Source of the DNA: Xestospongia bergquistia
Taxonomy: Eukaryota > Porifera > Demospongiae > Haplosclerida > Petrosiidae
NCBI GenBank assembly: GCA_963965975.1
Contig: OZ014411.1
Span: forward strand, 13,408,501 to 13,472,500
DNA length: 64,000 bases
Direction: 5' to 3'
Positions 13,117 to 29,100 of the stretch are shown here, piece after piece. Position 1 is the first letter of the stretch; every line of letters begins with the position of its first letter. The translations under genes were made by a program, and so were the position numbers. The notes under the pieces were generated by a model. That model did not search any database and was not told the origin of the DNA. It was given only the letters and a program-made list of their open reading frames with translations.

Positions 13117-13858
13117 TCAAAGAAAAAGAAAAAGAAATCTCAATCTGGTACAGTACAAGTACCAGTTGATGTAAAACAGGCAGAAATGTTTGGAAGACAG
13201 ACTGTATTTGTCTCAGGGACAGTCATCAGATATGGTCGCCATCACCTGAAGAGAAAATAGAATAGGATTGAGACTGAGTAATTTACTATTCAATATTTAT
13301 GTGTCAACAAAAGATAATGTCTATATGATACAAACACAATAAATTTATATAATGAGTCACAGATGATGAAGAGTATGTGATACAAACTATATAGTTTTGT
13401 CATATAGATCTATTCCATAGTCAGTAGTATGAGACAGAGGTTGACCAACTGACAGAAGTTCATCTATAACAGTAAAAGTTGCCAATGAAAGTATGTGATT
13501 TTAGACTATATATATGTACTGACTGCTACTTTCAACAGCTGTAATACATTGTCACCACTATTGTTGTCTTAACAATGCAAATATACTATATATGTGGTAG
13601 ACTATGGGGGAAATCTTCATATGATGCCAGTTGTCATTACACAGTTCGGCATTCACTTTTTCCTGAACATTGTCATGATGTGAATATTTTCATAAACTTG
13701 GGATCACATATTTTTGTTAATGCTAAACTCCTAATTTTTGAACATCATATAAAATGACTTCTTACAGCAGTTGTTAATTTGAAGTTCCAAGGATTCTTTT
13801 ATTGAGGAAATTATCATTTGTAAATGATTCTTGTTGTTGGTGAGTTTATGCATTTCAG

Positions 13859-13884
13859 CTGTTATCATGGACCAGCTGGACTTG
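13859..13884 (+). CDS. Ankyrin gene exon 1 (start codon)
   Basis: After a TTTATGCATTTCAG acceptor-like sequence the exon has 8 untranslated bases, then ATG at 13867 and MDQLDL, ending at donor GTAAGT (13885). The acceptor implies an upstream 5' UTR exon, which was not located. Confidence 0.6.
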
Positions 13885-14057
13885 GTAAGTACATCATAAT
13901 TCTTAACTATATTATATTACTGTGTAAAAGTATAAGTAGTGGTATATGAAATAAGAAGTTATCAATGTACTTACTTGAACAAAACATGTTATACCTTACA
14001 AATAACATGGTCAGCTTCAAATAATATATATGATATATATATAATATATATATATAT

Positions 14058-14097
<40 letters not shown>

Positions 14098-14157
14098 TAT
14101 AATATCTATCTATCTATCTATCCATCCATTCATCCATCCATCTATCTATCTAATCTA

Positions 14158-14188
<31 letters not shown>

Positions 14189-17100
14189 ATCTATCTATCT
14201 ATACATACTATTTCATTGTTTAGTAAAATAATACAATAACATTATAATAACCAAACTGTGTTTGTTCTGTTATCCATTTTCAGCAACAACTTTAAATCCG
14301 TAACTAAATTAATTAGTAGTTATCAGGTGTTTAAGTAAACACATCACACAATGTGATGTAAAAAGTACTATATAAATTATAAAGTACTATATATATATAT
14401 ATATAAACCTCATATGAGTAAAGTTATATTTAGTTTGCGAAATTAAAATTATGCTAACTAACAAATTATGTTTTGTCCGAATTTTTTTAAGCCTTTCCTG
14501 TTTTTATTTGTTTCATTTAATTTTTGTTGTTTTAAGACACTAATGTTCTTTTTACAGTTGGTAAATTACATACATAATATTTATATCTATACTGCATAAG
14601 ACATCAAGCAGTTATGGAACATTATTTATAAGGAATATATATTTGTAAAGTTATTGTCACAATTTTTTGATATGTTAAATGATATTGCAAGATAATATAA
14701 TGATGTAAGTTAGTTTGCTTTTAGCCCAAGATATATCCTTGAGTGAGATTACTTTGGGCACTATATTGAAGATGTTTATCTCTAGGTTTAAGGAAATCCT
14801 GTCATAATACTTTTTCTTTTACCATAGAATTATAGTCTAATTGAATCTGCTAAGAAAGGGTACTTGTTACAGGTAGAAGATACTCTTGTTAGAGGAGATG
14901 ATGTAAATACAACAGATGAGGTAAATCTATTTTATCATTTTACATTGAAATCTAACACTTATTAGATGAATCACTAGTCTAAAAGTATCTTCTTTGAATT
15001 TGACTAACACTAGTTTTTATTTTCATTTTGTTTTCTTACTGATTAAGTAAACAAAGTAACTAACAGAAGTAGTTTGAGTATTATGACTTTATCAAAGAAG
15101 GAGAAGTATAACTTATGTTTGTTATTCATTGTTTGTTCACCATATTTTATATGCTGAGCAACTTAAAGAGCTAAATGTTATATTTTTGTCAGCTGGACTG
15201 TTTACTTAATAGTATAGTCCTAAATTCTAATAATTTTCTGTTTACATGTTATGTACCAGTCCCTCAGATTTACTGTCATGTATATACTTCAACTTATCTG
15301 GTTTAAATTAGTGTTAAAAGTTTATTCAAGTAATAAAGTCTTATTAATAATATATGTAGTCTAGTCCTACATGTAAAATATGACTTATATGTAGACAATG
15401 TATGAATGTATCATATTATAATGACAATGACAAAGTAGAAAGATATAAGACAAGAAACAAGGTCCACATTTTTTATTGTTATTGTAGAATGTTAGCAGTT
15501 TCATTTTGTAGTTTATTATTAGTTTGTTTTTATAATAGAGAGGATGGGCAGCCCTTCATTATGCAAGTTACAAAGGCTATACAGACGTTGTTGAAGTATT
15601 ACTTAACCATAATGCTGATATGAATATTGTTACTAAGGTAATTTTGATCATGAGAACAAACTGTAATCATTTAGCTTTGTTAATTGATAGTAACTATTAG
15701 ACAAGATATAACTTAAACATTATAATGACACAAGACAACTGTACTTAAACAAGTATATCAGACAATTAATAGCACTGGTGTACAGAACTATGTTTTCTAC
15801 ATTCTTCTTATTGTTCTGTTTGTTGTTATGTACTTTTTGAGGCCTTATTTTTGATTTTTTTAACACTTAACATTGTAACTAGTAGCTTCAATGTGAGAAT
15901 CAATTATCATGAATTAATTAGTTGTAATCAAATACAGAGGATGTGACAAGAATCATTAATATAAAGAGAGGTCAATAAATCAGTAATGTAATATAATTTT
16001 AATAAATGTAAATCCTAAGTTGAATGTTGTGTTGATATTTGTTTACTCTATTGGTTTTTTTTTTCTACATCTATTGTGCTATGATTTCTTATCATCTGAA
16101 TGTGTCCTTTACAATATAATACTTTGTATGTGTGATATAATGTAGTATAAATCTTAAGTGCATTGAATTTGACATTGACATTTTTTACCCTATTGTTTTA
16201 TTTTTTCACATCTATTGTATAAGGCTTTAATGATCATTTTGAACGAGTGGCTATAATGTTAATGCTGTACTTATGTATAGCTTTATTGGTATATAGATAA
16301 TGTACAGATGTTATGATATATTGTCTTAGTTTATGTTAATGTAGTTATTATAATATATTTAGGATGGATCTACTCCAACCATGTTAGCAGCAATGAGTGG
16401 ACACAAAGATGTTGTTTTAATTTTAACCCATGAAGGAGCCAATCTAGACATTGTCAACAAAGTAAGTGTTCATGTATATATGTTATATGATAAAAGCTGT
16501 ATAAGAGAAATTAAAATGTAACTTCTTTTGCTAAAAGTGGCAGTAGTTGTTATACTATTATAATAAAGTTTGAAATATTGTCTTTAAGAATACGTCAAAT
16601 ATAATGAATATTGGAAAAGGATACAAAGCTCTTATCACAATGTTAATAAAAAGTGTTTTTATAAGATGTGTATTAACCAATTTACCTACATATTGACATC
16701 ACCATAAATTTTCCATAGTTGTATCATATGCTCAGACTAAAATAACAGTAAAGGACATGAATTGAAGTATTAGTTGTCTGTTTAACATTGAACTATTCAA
16801 TTTAAATTGTTTAAAATTGAAGTGTCCAGTATATTGCTCAGCTATAATTAGTGTACTTTTTGCCATTTTGACAAATCCACAATTAAAAATAGCCAGCCTT
16901 TTTTAGTGTACAGACTGTTGAAGATCTATAGTTTGTCAGATACAATAACTGTCAGACAGAGGTAATGCTTGTTATTGTAGTAGACTTGTAAATAATATAA
17001 TTAAAAAGTCATATGGAAGGACAAAGATGATGATTGTTGATATACTAAGCAACATAAATAACTACATGTTATATTATTGTCAGTTAGAACATTGACTTAA

Positions 17101-20100
17101 TAGTATATTCTAATATTTTTTCTGTTTGCTTGTTGTTTTCCAGTCCCTTAGATTACATTGTAACTATATATAATTTAAGCCATCTTGCATAAATTAGTGT
17201 TAAAACAGTTATTTAAGTAATGAAGATTTATTAGTAATAGATGTAGTCATGTCCTTCATGTATAACGTGACTTACATTTACACAATATACGAATGTAATA
17301 TGTTGTAGTGATAATGACAAAGTAAAGAGATAAGACAAAAGATAAGGTCTGTATGTTTGTACTGTTATTGTAGAGTTAATAGTTTTATATTACAATTGAT
17401 TATTTGTATGTTTTCTTTAATAGAGAGGATGGTCAGCCCTTCATTATGCAAGTGACAAAGGATATGCAGATATTGTCGATGTATTAGTCAACCAAAATGC
17501 TAATATCAATATTGTTATTAAGGTAATTTGGACCAAAAAAAGGAAGTGTAATTTTCAAGCTGTGTTAATGGATAGTAACTATTAGACAAGACATAGCATC
17601 AACATTATAATGATACAAGACAATTGTACCTTACCTTAAACAGTATATGATATAGGAGGTAGCATTGGTGTAAGTACACTATGATGTATTTTCTTCATCC
17701 TACTTTTAGTTTTGTTTGTGCCAAGATAATTACAAAAGTATAAGGCTTTAATGATTATTTTGAACGAGTGGCTATAATGTTAATGCTGTACTTATGTATA
17801 GTTTTATTGGTATATAGATAATGTACAGATGTTATGATATATTGTCTTAGTTTATGTTAATGTAGTTATTATAATATATTTAGGATGGATCTACTCCAAC
17901 CATGTTAGCAGCAATGAGTGGACACAAAGATGTTGTTTTAATTTTAACCCATAAAGGAGCCAATCTAGACATTGTCAACAAAGTAAGTGTTCATGTATAT
18001 AATATGTTATATGATAAAAGCTGTATAAGAGAAATTAAAATGTAACTTCTTTTGCTAAAAGTGGCAGTAGTTGTTATACTATTATAATAAAGTTTGAAAT
18101 ATTGTCTTTAAGAATACGTCAAATATAATGAATATTGGAAAGGGATACAAAGCTCTAATCACAATGTTAATAAAAAGTGTTTTTATAAGATGTGTATTAA
18201 CCAATTTACCTACATATTGACATCACCATAAATTTTCCATAGTTGTATCATATACTCAGACTAAAATAGCAGTAAAGGACATGAATTGAAGTATTAGTTG
18301 TCTTTTTAACATTGAACTATTCAATTTAAATTGTTTAAAATTGAAGTGTCCAGTATATTGCTCAGCTATAATTAGTGTACTTTTTGCCATTTGACAAATC
18401 CACAATTAAAAATAGCCAGCCTTTTTTAGTGTACAGACTGTTGAAGATCTATAGTTTGTCAGATACAATAACTGTCAGACAGAGGTAATGCTTGTTATTG
18501 TAGTAGACTTGTAAATAATATAATTAAAAAGTCATATGGAAGGACAAAGATGATGATTGTTGATATACTAAGCAACATAAATAACTACATGTTATATTAT
18601 TGTCAGTTAGAACATTGACTTAACAGTATATTCTAATATTTTTTCTGTTTGCTTGTTGTTTTCCAGTTCCTTAGATGACATTGTAATATTATATAATTTA
18701 AGCCATCTTGCATAAATTAGTGTTAAAACAGTTATTTAAGTAATGAAGATTTATTAGTAATAGATGTAGTCATGTCCTTCATGTATAACGTGACTTACAT
18801 TTACATGATATACGAATGAAATATTTTATAATGATAATGACAAAGTAGAGAGATAAGACAAAAGATAAGGTCTGTATGTTTGTACTGTTATTATAGAGTT
18901 AATAGTTTTATATTACAATTGATTATTTGTATGTTTTCTTTAATAGAGAGGATGGTCAGCCCTTCATTATGCAAGTGACAAAGGATATGCAGATATTGTC
19001 GATGTATTAGTCAACCAAAATGCTGATATCAATATTGTTATTAAGGTAATTTGGACCAAAAAATGAAGTGTAATTTTCAAGCTGTGTTAATGGATAGTAA
19101 CTATTAGACAAGACATAGCATCAACATTATAATGATACAAGACAATTGTACCTTACCTTAAACAGTATATGATATAGGAGGTAGCATTGGTGTAAGTACA
19201 CTATGATGTATTTTCATCATCCTACTTTTAGTTTTGTTGTGCCAAGATAATTACAAAAGTATAAGGCTTTAATGATCATTTTTATACAAACGTTATGTTT
19301 TTATGTAATGTATATGCCTTTATAAGTGTTATTTCAAGTAGTTTAACAATGACAGTTAGAGTTTATACTGACCTTTGAAGTAGCCTCTGTGTAATAAACC
19401 ATTTTTATGCATTAATTAGTTATAAACATATTAACATGTACATAAGACAGACGATAAATTTGAAGAAATGTCACTAAGTCAATATTAAGTCTATTCTATT
19501 AGATTGCTTGCGATGTTTAGATTTTGTTTACTCTATTATTTTCTTATTCCATAACTATTGTGCTGTAATTACATGTCATCTGTATTATGGTGTGTAATTA
19601 CTTGTCATCTTAATTATGTCCTTTAAAATATAATAGGAGGTAAGTGTTATATAATGTAATATAACTCCTAAGAATATTAATTGTGACATTGACATTTTCT
19701 TATTTTATTGTTTTCTTCTTCCACATCTTTTGTGCTGTGATATCTCGTCATTTGAATGTGTCTTTTACAATATTAATAGGCAGTAAGTGTTATATAATGT
19801 AGTATAAATCCTAAAAGTATTAATTGTGACATTGACATTTTTTTATTTTATTGTTTTCTTCTTCCACATCTATTGTGCTGTGATGTCTCGTCATTTAAAT
19901 GTGTCCTTTACAATATTAATAGGCATTAAGTGTTATATAATGTAGTATAAATCCTAAGAGTATTAATTGTGACATTGACATTTTCTTATTTTATTGTTTT
20001 CTTCTTCCACATCTATTGTGCTGTGATATCTCGTCATTTGAATGTGTCCTTTACAATATTAATAGACAGTAAGTGTTATATAATGTAGTATAAATCCTAA

Positions 20101-23100
20101 AAATATTGATTGACATTGACATTTCCTTATTTCTTCTTCCACATCTATTGTGCTGTGATATCTCGTCATTTGAATGTCTCCTTTACAATATTCATAGACA
20201 GTAAGTGTTATATAATGTAGTATATATCCTAAGAATATTGATTGTGACATTGACATTTTCTTACTTAATTGTTTTCTTCTTCCACATCTATTGTGCTATA
20301 ATTACTTGTTATCTGAATTATGTCCTTTAAAATATAATAGTCGGTAAGTGTTATATAATGTAGTATAACTCCTAAGAATAATGATTGTGACATTGACATT
20401 TTCTTACTCTATTGTTTTCTTCTTCCACATCTATTGTGCTGTAATTACTTGTCATCTGAATTACGTCTTTTAAAATATAATAGGATGTAAGTGTTATATA
20501 ATGTAGTATAACTCCTAAGAATAATGATTATGACATTGACATTTTCTTACTCTATTGTTTTCATCTTCCATATCTATTGTGCTGTAATTCTTTGTCATCT
20601 GAATTACGTCTTTTAAAATATAATAGTTTGTAAGTGTTATATAATGTAGTATAACTCCTAAGAATATTGATTGTGACATTGACATTTTCTTACTCTATTG
20701 CTTTCTTCTTCCACATCTATTGTGCTGTAATTACTTGTTCATCTGAATTATGTCCTTTAAAATATAATAGTTGGTAAATGTTATATAGTGTAGTATAACT
20801 CCTAAGAATAATGATTGTGACATTGACATTTTCTTACTCTATTGTTTTCTTCTTCCACATTTATTGTGCTGCAATTACTTGTCATCTGAATTACGTCTTT
20901 TAAAATATAATAGGATGTAAGTGTTATATAATGTAGTATAAAACCTAAGAATATTGATTGTGTCATTGACATTTTCTTACTCTATTACTTTCTTCTTCCA
21001 CATCTATTGTGCTGTACTTACTTGTCATCTGAATTATGTCCTTTAAAATATAATAGGTGGTAAGTGTTATATAATGTAGTATAAATCCTAAGAATAATGA
21101 TTGTGACATTGACATTTTCTTAATCTATTGCTTTCTTCTTCCACATCTATTGTGCTATAATTACTTGTTATCTGAATTATGTCCTTTAAAATATAATAGT
21201 TGGTAAGTGTTATATAATGTAGTATAACTCCTAAGAATATTGATTGTGACATTGACATTTTCTTACTCTATTGTTTTATTCTTCCACATCTATTGTGCTG
21301 TAATAACTTGTCATCTGAATTACGTCTAATAAAATATAATAGAGAGTAAGTGTTATATAATGTAGTATAAATCCTAAGAATATTGATTGTGACATTGACA
21401 TTTTCTTACTCTATTGCTTTCTTCTTCCACATCTATTGTGCTGTAATTACTTGTCATCTAAATTATGTCCTTTAAAATATAATAGGTGGTAAGTGTTATA
21501 TAATGTAGTATAAATCCTAAGAGTATTAATTGTGACATTGACATTTTCTTATTTTATTCTTTTCTTCTTCCACATCTATTGTGCTGTGATATCTCATCAT
21601 TTGAATGTGTCCTTTACAATATTAATAGGCAGTAAGTGTTATATAATGTAGTATAAATCCTAAAAGTATTAATTGTGACATTGACATTTTCTTATTTTAT
21701 TCTTTTCTTCTTCCACATCTATTGTGCTGTGATATCTCGTCATTTGAATGTGTCCTTTACAATATTAATAGGCAGTAAGTGTTATATAATGTAGTATAAA
21801 TCCTAAGAGTATTAATTGTGACATTGACATTTTCTTATTTTATTGTTTTCTTCTTCCACATATATTGTGCTGTGATATCTCGTCATTTAAATGTGTCCTT
21901 TACAATATTAATAGACAGTAAGTGTTATATAATGTAGTATAAATCCTAAGAATATTGATTGACATTGACATTTTCTTATTTCTTCTTCCACGTCTATTGT
22001 GCTGTGATATCTTGTCATTTGAATGTGTCCTTTACAATATTAATAGACGGTAAGTGTTATATAATGTAGTATATACCCTAAGAGTATTGATTGTGACATT
22101 GACATTTTCTTACTGTATTGCTTTCTTCTTCCACATCTATTGTGCTATAATTACTTGTCATCTGAATTATGTCCTTTAAATTATAATAGGATGTAAGTGT
22201 TATATAATGTAGTATAACACCTAAGAATATTGATTGTGACATTGACATTTTCTTATTTTATTGTTTTCTTCTTCCACATCTATTGTGCTGTGATATCTCA
22301 TCATTTGAATGTGTTCTTTACAATATTAATAGACAGTAAGTGTTATATAATGTAGTATAAATCCTAAGAATATTGATTGACATTGACATTTTCTTATTTC
22401 TTCTTCCACATCTATTATGCTGTGATGTCTCGTCATTTGAATGTGTCCTTTACAATATTAATAGACGGTAAGTGTTATATAATGTAGTCTATATCCTAAG
22501 AGTATTGATTGTGACATTGACATTTTCTTACTCTATTGCTTTCTTCTTCCACATCTATTGTGCTATAATTAATTGTCAACTGAATTATGTCTTTTAAAAT
22601 ATAATAGTTTTTAAGTGTTATATAATGTAGTATAACACCTAAGAATATTGATTGTGACATTGACATTTTCTCATTTTATTGTTTTCTTTTTCCACATCTA
22701 TTGTGCTATACTTACTTGTAATCTGAATTATGTCCTTTAAAATATAATAGTTGGTAAGTATTCTATAATGTAGTATAAATCCTAAGAATATTGATTGTGA
22801 CATTGACATTTTCTTTACTCTATTGCTTTCTTCTTCCACATCTATTGTGTTGTAATTACTACTTGTCATCTGAATTATATCCTTTAAAATATAATAGGCG
22901 GTAAGTGTTATATAATGTAGTATAACTCCTAAGAATAATGATTGTGAAATTGACATTTTCTTACTCTATTGTTTTCTTCTTCCACATCTATTGTGCTGTA
23001 ATTACTTGTCATCTGAATTACGTCTTTTAAAATTTAATAGGATGTAAGTGTTATATAATGTAGTATAAATCCTAAGAATATTGATTGTGACAGTGACATT

Positions 23101-26100
23101 TTCTTACTTTATTGTTTTCTTCTTCCACATCTATTGTGCTATAATTACTTGTCATCTGAATTATGTCCTTTAAAATATAATAGTTGGTAAGTGTTATATA
23201 ATGTAGTATAAATCCTAAGAATATTGATTGTGATATTGACATTTTCTTACTCTATTGCTTTCTTCTTCCACATCTATTTTGCTATAATTACTTTTTCATA
23301 TGAATTATGTCCTTTAAAATGTAATAGTTGGTAAGTGTTATATAGTATAGTATAACTCCTAAGAATAATGATTGTGACATTGACATTTTCTTACTCTATT
23401 GCTTTCTTCTTCCACATCTATTGGGCTGTAATTACTTGTCATCTGAATTACGTCTTTTAAAATATAATAGGATGTAAGTGTTATATAATGTAATATAAAT
23501 CCTAAGAATATTGATTGTGAAATTGACATTTTCTTACTCTATTGCTTTCTTCTTCCACATCTATTGTGCTGTAATTACTTGTCATCTGAATTATGTCCTT
23601 TAAAATATAATAGGCGGTAAGTGTTATATAATGTAGTATAAATCCTAAGAGTATTAATTGTGACATTGACATTTTCTTATTTTATTGTTTTCGTCTTCCA
23701 CATCTATTGTGCTGTGGTATCTCATCATTTGAATGGTTCCTTTACAATATTAATAGGCAGTAAGTGTTATATAATGTAGTATAAATCCTAAGAGTATTAA
23801 TTGTGACATTGACATTTTCTTATTTTATTGTTTTCTTCTTCCACATCTATTGTGCTGTGATATCTCGTCATTTGAATGTGTCCTTTACAATATTAATAGA
23901 CAGTAAGTGTTATATAATGTAGTATAAATCCTAAGAATATTGATTGACATTGACATTTTCTTATTTCTTCTTCCTCATCTATTGTGCTGTGATATCTCGT
24001 CATTTGAATGTGTCCTTTACAATATTAATAGACGGTAAGTGTTATATAATGTAGTATATATCCTAAGAATATTGATTGTGACATTGACATTTTCTTACTC
24101 TATTGTTTTCTTCTTCCACATCTATTGTGCTATAATGACATGTCATCTGAATTATGTCTTTTAAAATATAATAGTTTGTAAGTGTTATATAATGTAGTAT
24201 AAATCCTAAGAATATTGATTGTGACATTGACATTTTCTTACTCTATTGTTTTCTTCTTCCACATCTATTGTGTTGTAATTACTTGTCATATGAATTATGT
24301 CCTTTAATATATAATAGGTGGTAAGTGTTATATAATGTAGTATAACTCCTAAGAATATTGATTGTGACATTTACATTTTCTTACTCAATTGTTTTCTTCT
24401 TCCACATCTATTGTGCTATAATTACATGTCATCTAAATTACATCTTTTAAAATATAATAGGATGTAAGTGTTATATAATGTAGTATAAATCCTAAGAATA
24501 TTGATTGTGACATTGACATTTTCTTACTCTATTGCTTTCTTCTTCCATATCTATTGTGCTGTAATTACTTGTCATCTGAATTATGTCCTTTAAAATATAA
24601 TAGGCAGTAAGTGTTATATAATGTGGTATAACTCCTAAGAATATTGATTGTGACATTGACATTTTCTTACTCAATTGTTTTCTTCTTCCACATATATTGT
24701 ACTGTAATAATTACTTGTCATCTGAATTACGTCTTTTAAAATATAATAGGAGGTAAGTGTTATATAATGTAGTATAAATCCGAAGAATATTGATTGTGAC
24801 ATTGACATTTTCTTACTCTATTGTTTTCTTCTTCCACATCTATTGTGCTGTAATTACTTGTCATCTGAATTATGTCCTTTAAAATATAATAGGATGTAAG
24901 TGTTATATAATGTAGTATAACTCCTAAGAATAATGATTGTGACATTGACATTTTCTTCCTGTATTGTTTTCTTCTTCCACATCTATTGTGCTGTAATTAC
25001 TTGTCATCTGAATTATGTCCTTTAAAATATAATAGTTGGTAAGTGTTATATAACGTAGTATAAATCCTAAGAATATTGATTGTGACATTGACATTTTCTT
25101 ACTCTATTGCTTTCTTCTTCCATATCTATTGTGCTGTAATTACTTGTCATCTGAATTATGTCCTTTAAAATATAATAGGCAGTAAGTGTTATATAATGTG
25201 GTATAACTCCTAAGAATATTGATTGTGACATTGACATTTTCTTACTCAATTGTTTTCTTCTTCCACATATATTGTACTGTAATAATTACTTGTCATCTGA
25301 ATTACGTCTTTTAAAATATAATAGGCAGTAAGTGTTATATAATGTAGTATAAATCCGAAGAATATTGATTGTGACATTGACATTTTCTTACTCTATTGTT
25401 TTCTTCTTCCACATCTATTGTGCTGTAATTACTTGTCATCTGAATTATGTCCTTTAAAATATAATAGGCAGTAAGTGTTATATAATGTGGTATAACTCCT
25501 AAGAATATTGATTGTGACATTGACATTTTCTTACTCAATTGTTTTCTTCTTCCACATATATTGTACTGTAATAATTACTTGTCATCTGAATTACGTCTTT
25601 TAAAATATAATAGGCAGTAAGTGTTATATAATGTAGTATAAATCCGAAGAATATTGATTGTGACATTGACATTTTCTTACTCTATTGTTTTCTTCTTCCA
25701 CATCTATTGTGCTGTAATTACTTGTCATCTGAATTATGTCCTTTAAAATATAATAGGATGTAAGTGTTATATAATGTAGTATAACTCCTAAGAATAATGA
25801 TTGTGACATTGACATTTTCTTCCTGTATTGTTTTCTTCTTCCACATCTATTGTGCTGTAATTACTTGTCATCTGAATTATGTCCTTTAAAATATAATAGT
25901 CGGTAAGTGTTATATAATGTAGTATAAATTCTAAGAATAATGATTGTGACATTGACATTTTCTTACTCAATTGTTTTCTTCTTCCACATCTATTGTGCTA
26001 TAATTATATGTCATCTAAATTACATCTTTTAAAATATAAAAGGATGTAAGTGTTATAAATGTAGTATAAATCCTAAGAATATTGATTGTGACATTGACAT

Positions 26101-29100
26101 TTTCTTACTCTATTTCTTTCTTCTTCCATATCTATTGTGCTGCAATTACTTGTCATCTGAATTATGTCCTTTAAAATATAATAGGCAGTAAGTGTTATAT
26201 AATGTGGTATAACTCCTATGAATAATGATTGTGACATTGACATTTTCTTACTCAATTGTTTTCTTCTTCCACATCTATTGTGCTGTAATTACTTGTCATC
26301 TGAATTATGTCCTTTAAAATATAATAGTCGGTAAGTGTTATATAATGTAGTATAAATTCTAAGAATATTGATTGTGACATTTACATTTTCTTACTCTGTT
26401 GTTTTCTTCTTCCACGTCTTTTCTGCTGTAATCTGAATATGTCCTTTACAATATAATAGGTTAACTGTGATATGTTATTATAGTATTAGTTCTAAATCAG
26501 GGTTTTATTTAGAAAAATGGACAAGGTGGGGGACAAAATAATACTTAGAGAAAATTTAGGGGGGCAATGGGACTGCAGGCGACAATGTGCCCTCGGGTGT
26601 GGAGGCATGTCTCCCAGAAAAGTTTTGAATTTTATACCCTCTGAGATTGCTCCTGGCACATTTTCAGACCATTTGTGGTTTTCAAATAACATGATGAGAT
26701 GACCTTATTTCTGGTGGTGATAAGACACTTAGCACCTATAGACCAAGTTACACTCGTGCTGATAAGGCACTTAGGAGTAATTTAACACTCATAGACTATT
26801 GGTTAAAACTGTACATTCTCCTTGTGTTTAGCCTAAGGTTATCTTATACTGTATATTCCTTGTGCTGAGTTTCAGTTCTGTATTCATTACATCCAATTAT
26901 CCCTTGAAAAAAAATAGCTATCCTAATATCCAAGGAGGGGATCAAATGCCTCCCACCCCAAATGAAACCCTGTTAATGCACAGAATGAAATGTAAGACAA
27001 TACATGATTGTTAAACCTTGTGCAAATAATTGTTTATTATCATTATATTATTAGCTTGTAGTGGTGGATGATGAATGATTATTTAACTTGTACAAATAAT
27101 TTAACCTAAGTATGTGTATATAGAGTGCCTTTTCATATTTGTTGTATTGTAAAAACATGTATCATGGACAATTGTTGTATTATGCCGTAATTTTGAAGAA
27201 GTTTTTCCTATATGTTAAAAAAAAGTATTTATTTTTGACACAGTATTTAAATTATATTTATATTGTTTTCTCAATTATTGAGAGTGATTTGAGTGATATT
27301 TTGTTTGTATATGTAATGTTGTCTAGGTTTATAATGTTTATGCTGTATTTATATATAGCAGTAGTGATATTGATAATGTACAGATGTTATGATATATTCT
27401 CTTGGTTCATGTTAATGTAATTATTATAATATATTTAGGATGGATCTACTCCAGTCATGTTAGCAGCAATGAATGGACACAAAGATGTTGTTTTGATTTT
27501 AACCCATAAAGGAGCCAATCTAGACATTGTCAACAAAGTAAGTGTTCATGTATACATGTTATATGATAAAAGCTGTATAAGTGAAATTATAATGTAACTT
27601 CTTTTGCTAAAAATGTCAGTAGTATTAGGATATAAAGCTCTTATCACAATGTTAATAAAAGTGTTTTTTATAAGATGTGTATTAACCAGTTTACCTACTT
27701 ATTATCATTGGACATGATGAAATGACTAGACATGACACCACCATAAATTTTCCATAGTTGTATCATATACTCAGACTAAAATAGCAGTAAAGGACATGAA
27801 TTGAAGTATTAGTTGTCTGATGTAGTCATGTCCTTCATGTATAACGTGACTTACATTTACATGATATACGAATGAAATATGTTATAATGATAATGACAAA
27901 GTAGAGAGATAAGACAAAAGATAAGGTCTGTATGTTTGTACTGTTATTATAGAGTTAATGGTTTTATATTACAATTGATTATTTGTATGTTTTCTTTAAT
28001 AGAGAGGATGGTCAGCCCTTCATTATGCAAGTGACAAAGGATATGCAGATATTGTCGATGTATTAGTCAACCAAAATGCTGATATCAATATTGTTACTAA
28101 AGTAATTTTAATCATGAGAATGAAGTGTAATTTTCAAGCTGTGTTTAATGGATAGTAACTATTAGACAAGACATAGCATCAACATTATAATGATACAAGA
28201 CAATTGTACCTTACCTTAAACAATATATGATGTAGGAGGTAGCATTGGTGTAAGTACACTGTGATATTTTCTTCATCCTACTTTTAGTTTTGTTGTGCCA
28301 AGATAATTACAAAAGTATTAGGCTTTAATAACCATTTTTATACAAACGTTATGTTTTTATATAATGTATATACCTTTATAAGTGTTATTTCAAGTGGTTT
28401 AACAATGACAGTTAGAGTTTATACTGACGTTTGAAGTATCCTCTGTGTGATAAACCATTTTTATGCATTAATTAGTTATAAACATATTAACATGTACATA
28501 AGACAGACGATAAATTTGAAGAAATGTCACTAAGTCAATATTAAGTCTATTCTATTAGATTGCTTGCGATGTTTACATTTTGTTTACTCTATTGTTTTCT
28601 TTTTCCATAACTATTGTGCTGTAATTACATGTCATCTGTATTATGGTGTGTAATTACTTGTCATCTGAATTATGTCATTTAAAATATAATAGGCAGTAAG
28701 TGTTATATAATGTAGTATAACTCCTAAGAATATTAATTGTGACATTGACATTTTCTTACTCTATTGTTTTCTTCTTCCACATCTATTGTGCTGTAATTAC
28801 TTGTGATCTGAATTATGTCTTTAAAATTTAATAGTATGTAAGTGTTATATAATGTAGTATAATGTAGTTATATAATGTAGTATAATGTAGTTATATAATG
28901 TAGTATATATCCTAAGAATATTGATTGTGACATTGACATTTTCTTACTCTATTGTTTTCTTCTTCCACATCTATTGTGCTATAATTACTTGTGATCTGAA
29001 TTATGTCTTTAAAATTTAATAGGATGTAAGTGTTATATAATGTAGTATAACTCCTAAGAGTAATGATTGTGACATTTACATTTTCTTACTCTATTGCTTT

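Larger units (their letters stand above)
11960..13850. other. Non-coding stretch with palindromes
   Basis: No exon could be supported. The open frames at 12178-12582 and 13075-13260 look like chance. The second starts inside a perfect hairpin. The notable content is the two palindromes at 12900-12929 and 13051-13116. Confidence 0.45.

Noticed and set aside
13939-14223. 94-codon frame of I/Y/S repeats
   Set aside because: Encoded by the TA and TCTA microsatellite.
19520-26459. CRISPR-like reading of the regular repeats with variable spacers
   Set aside because: The variable part is only 3 nt, the repeat is ~140 bp, and the setting is an animal intron. It is a minisatellite.
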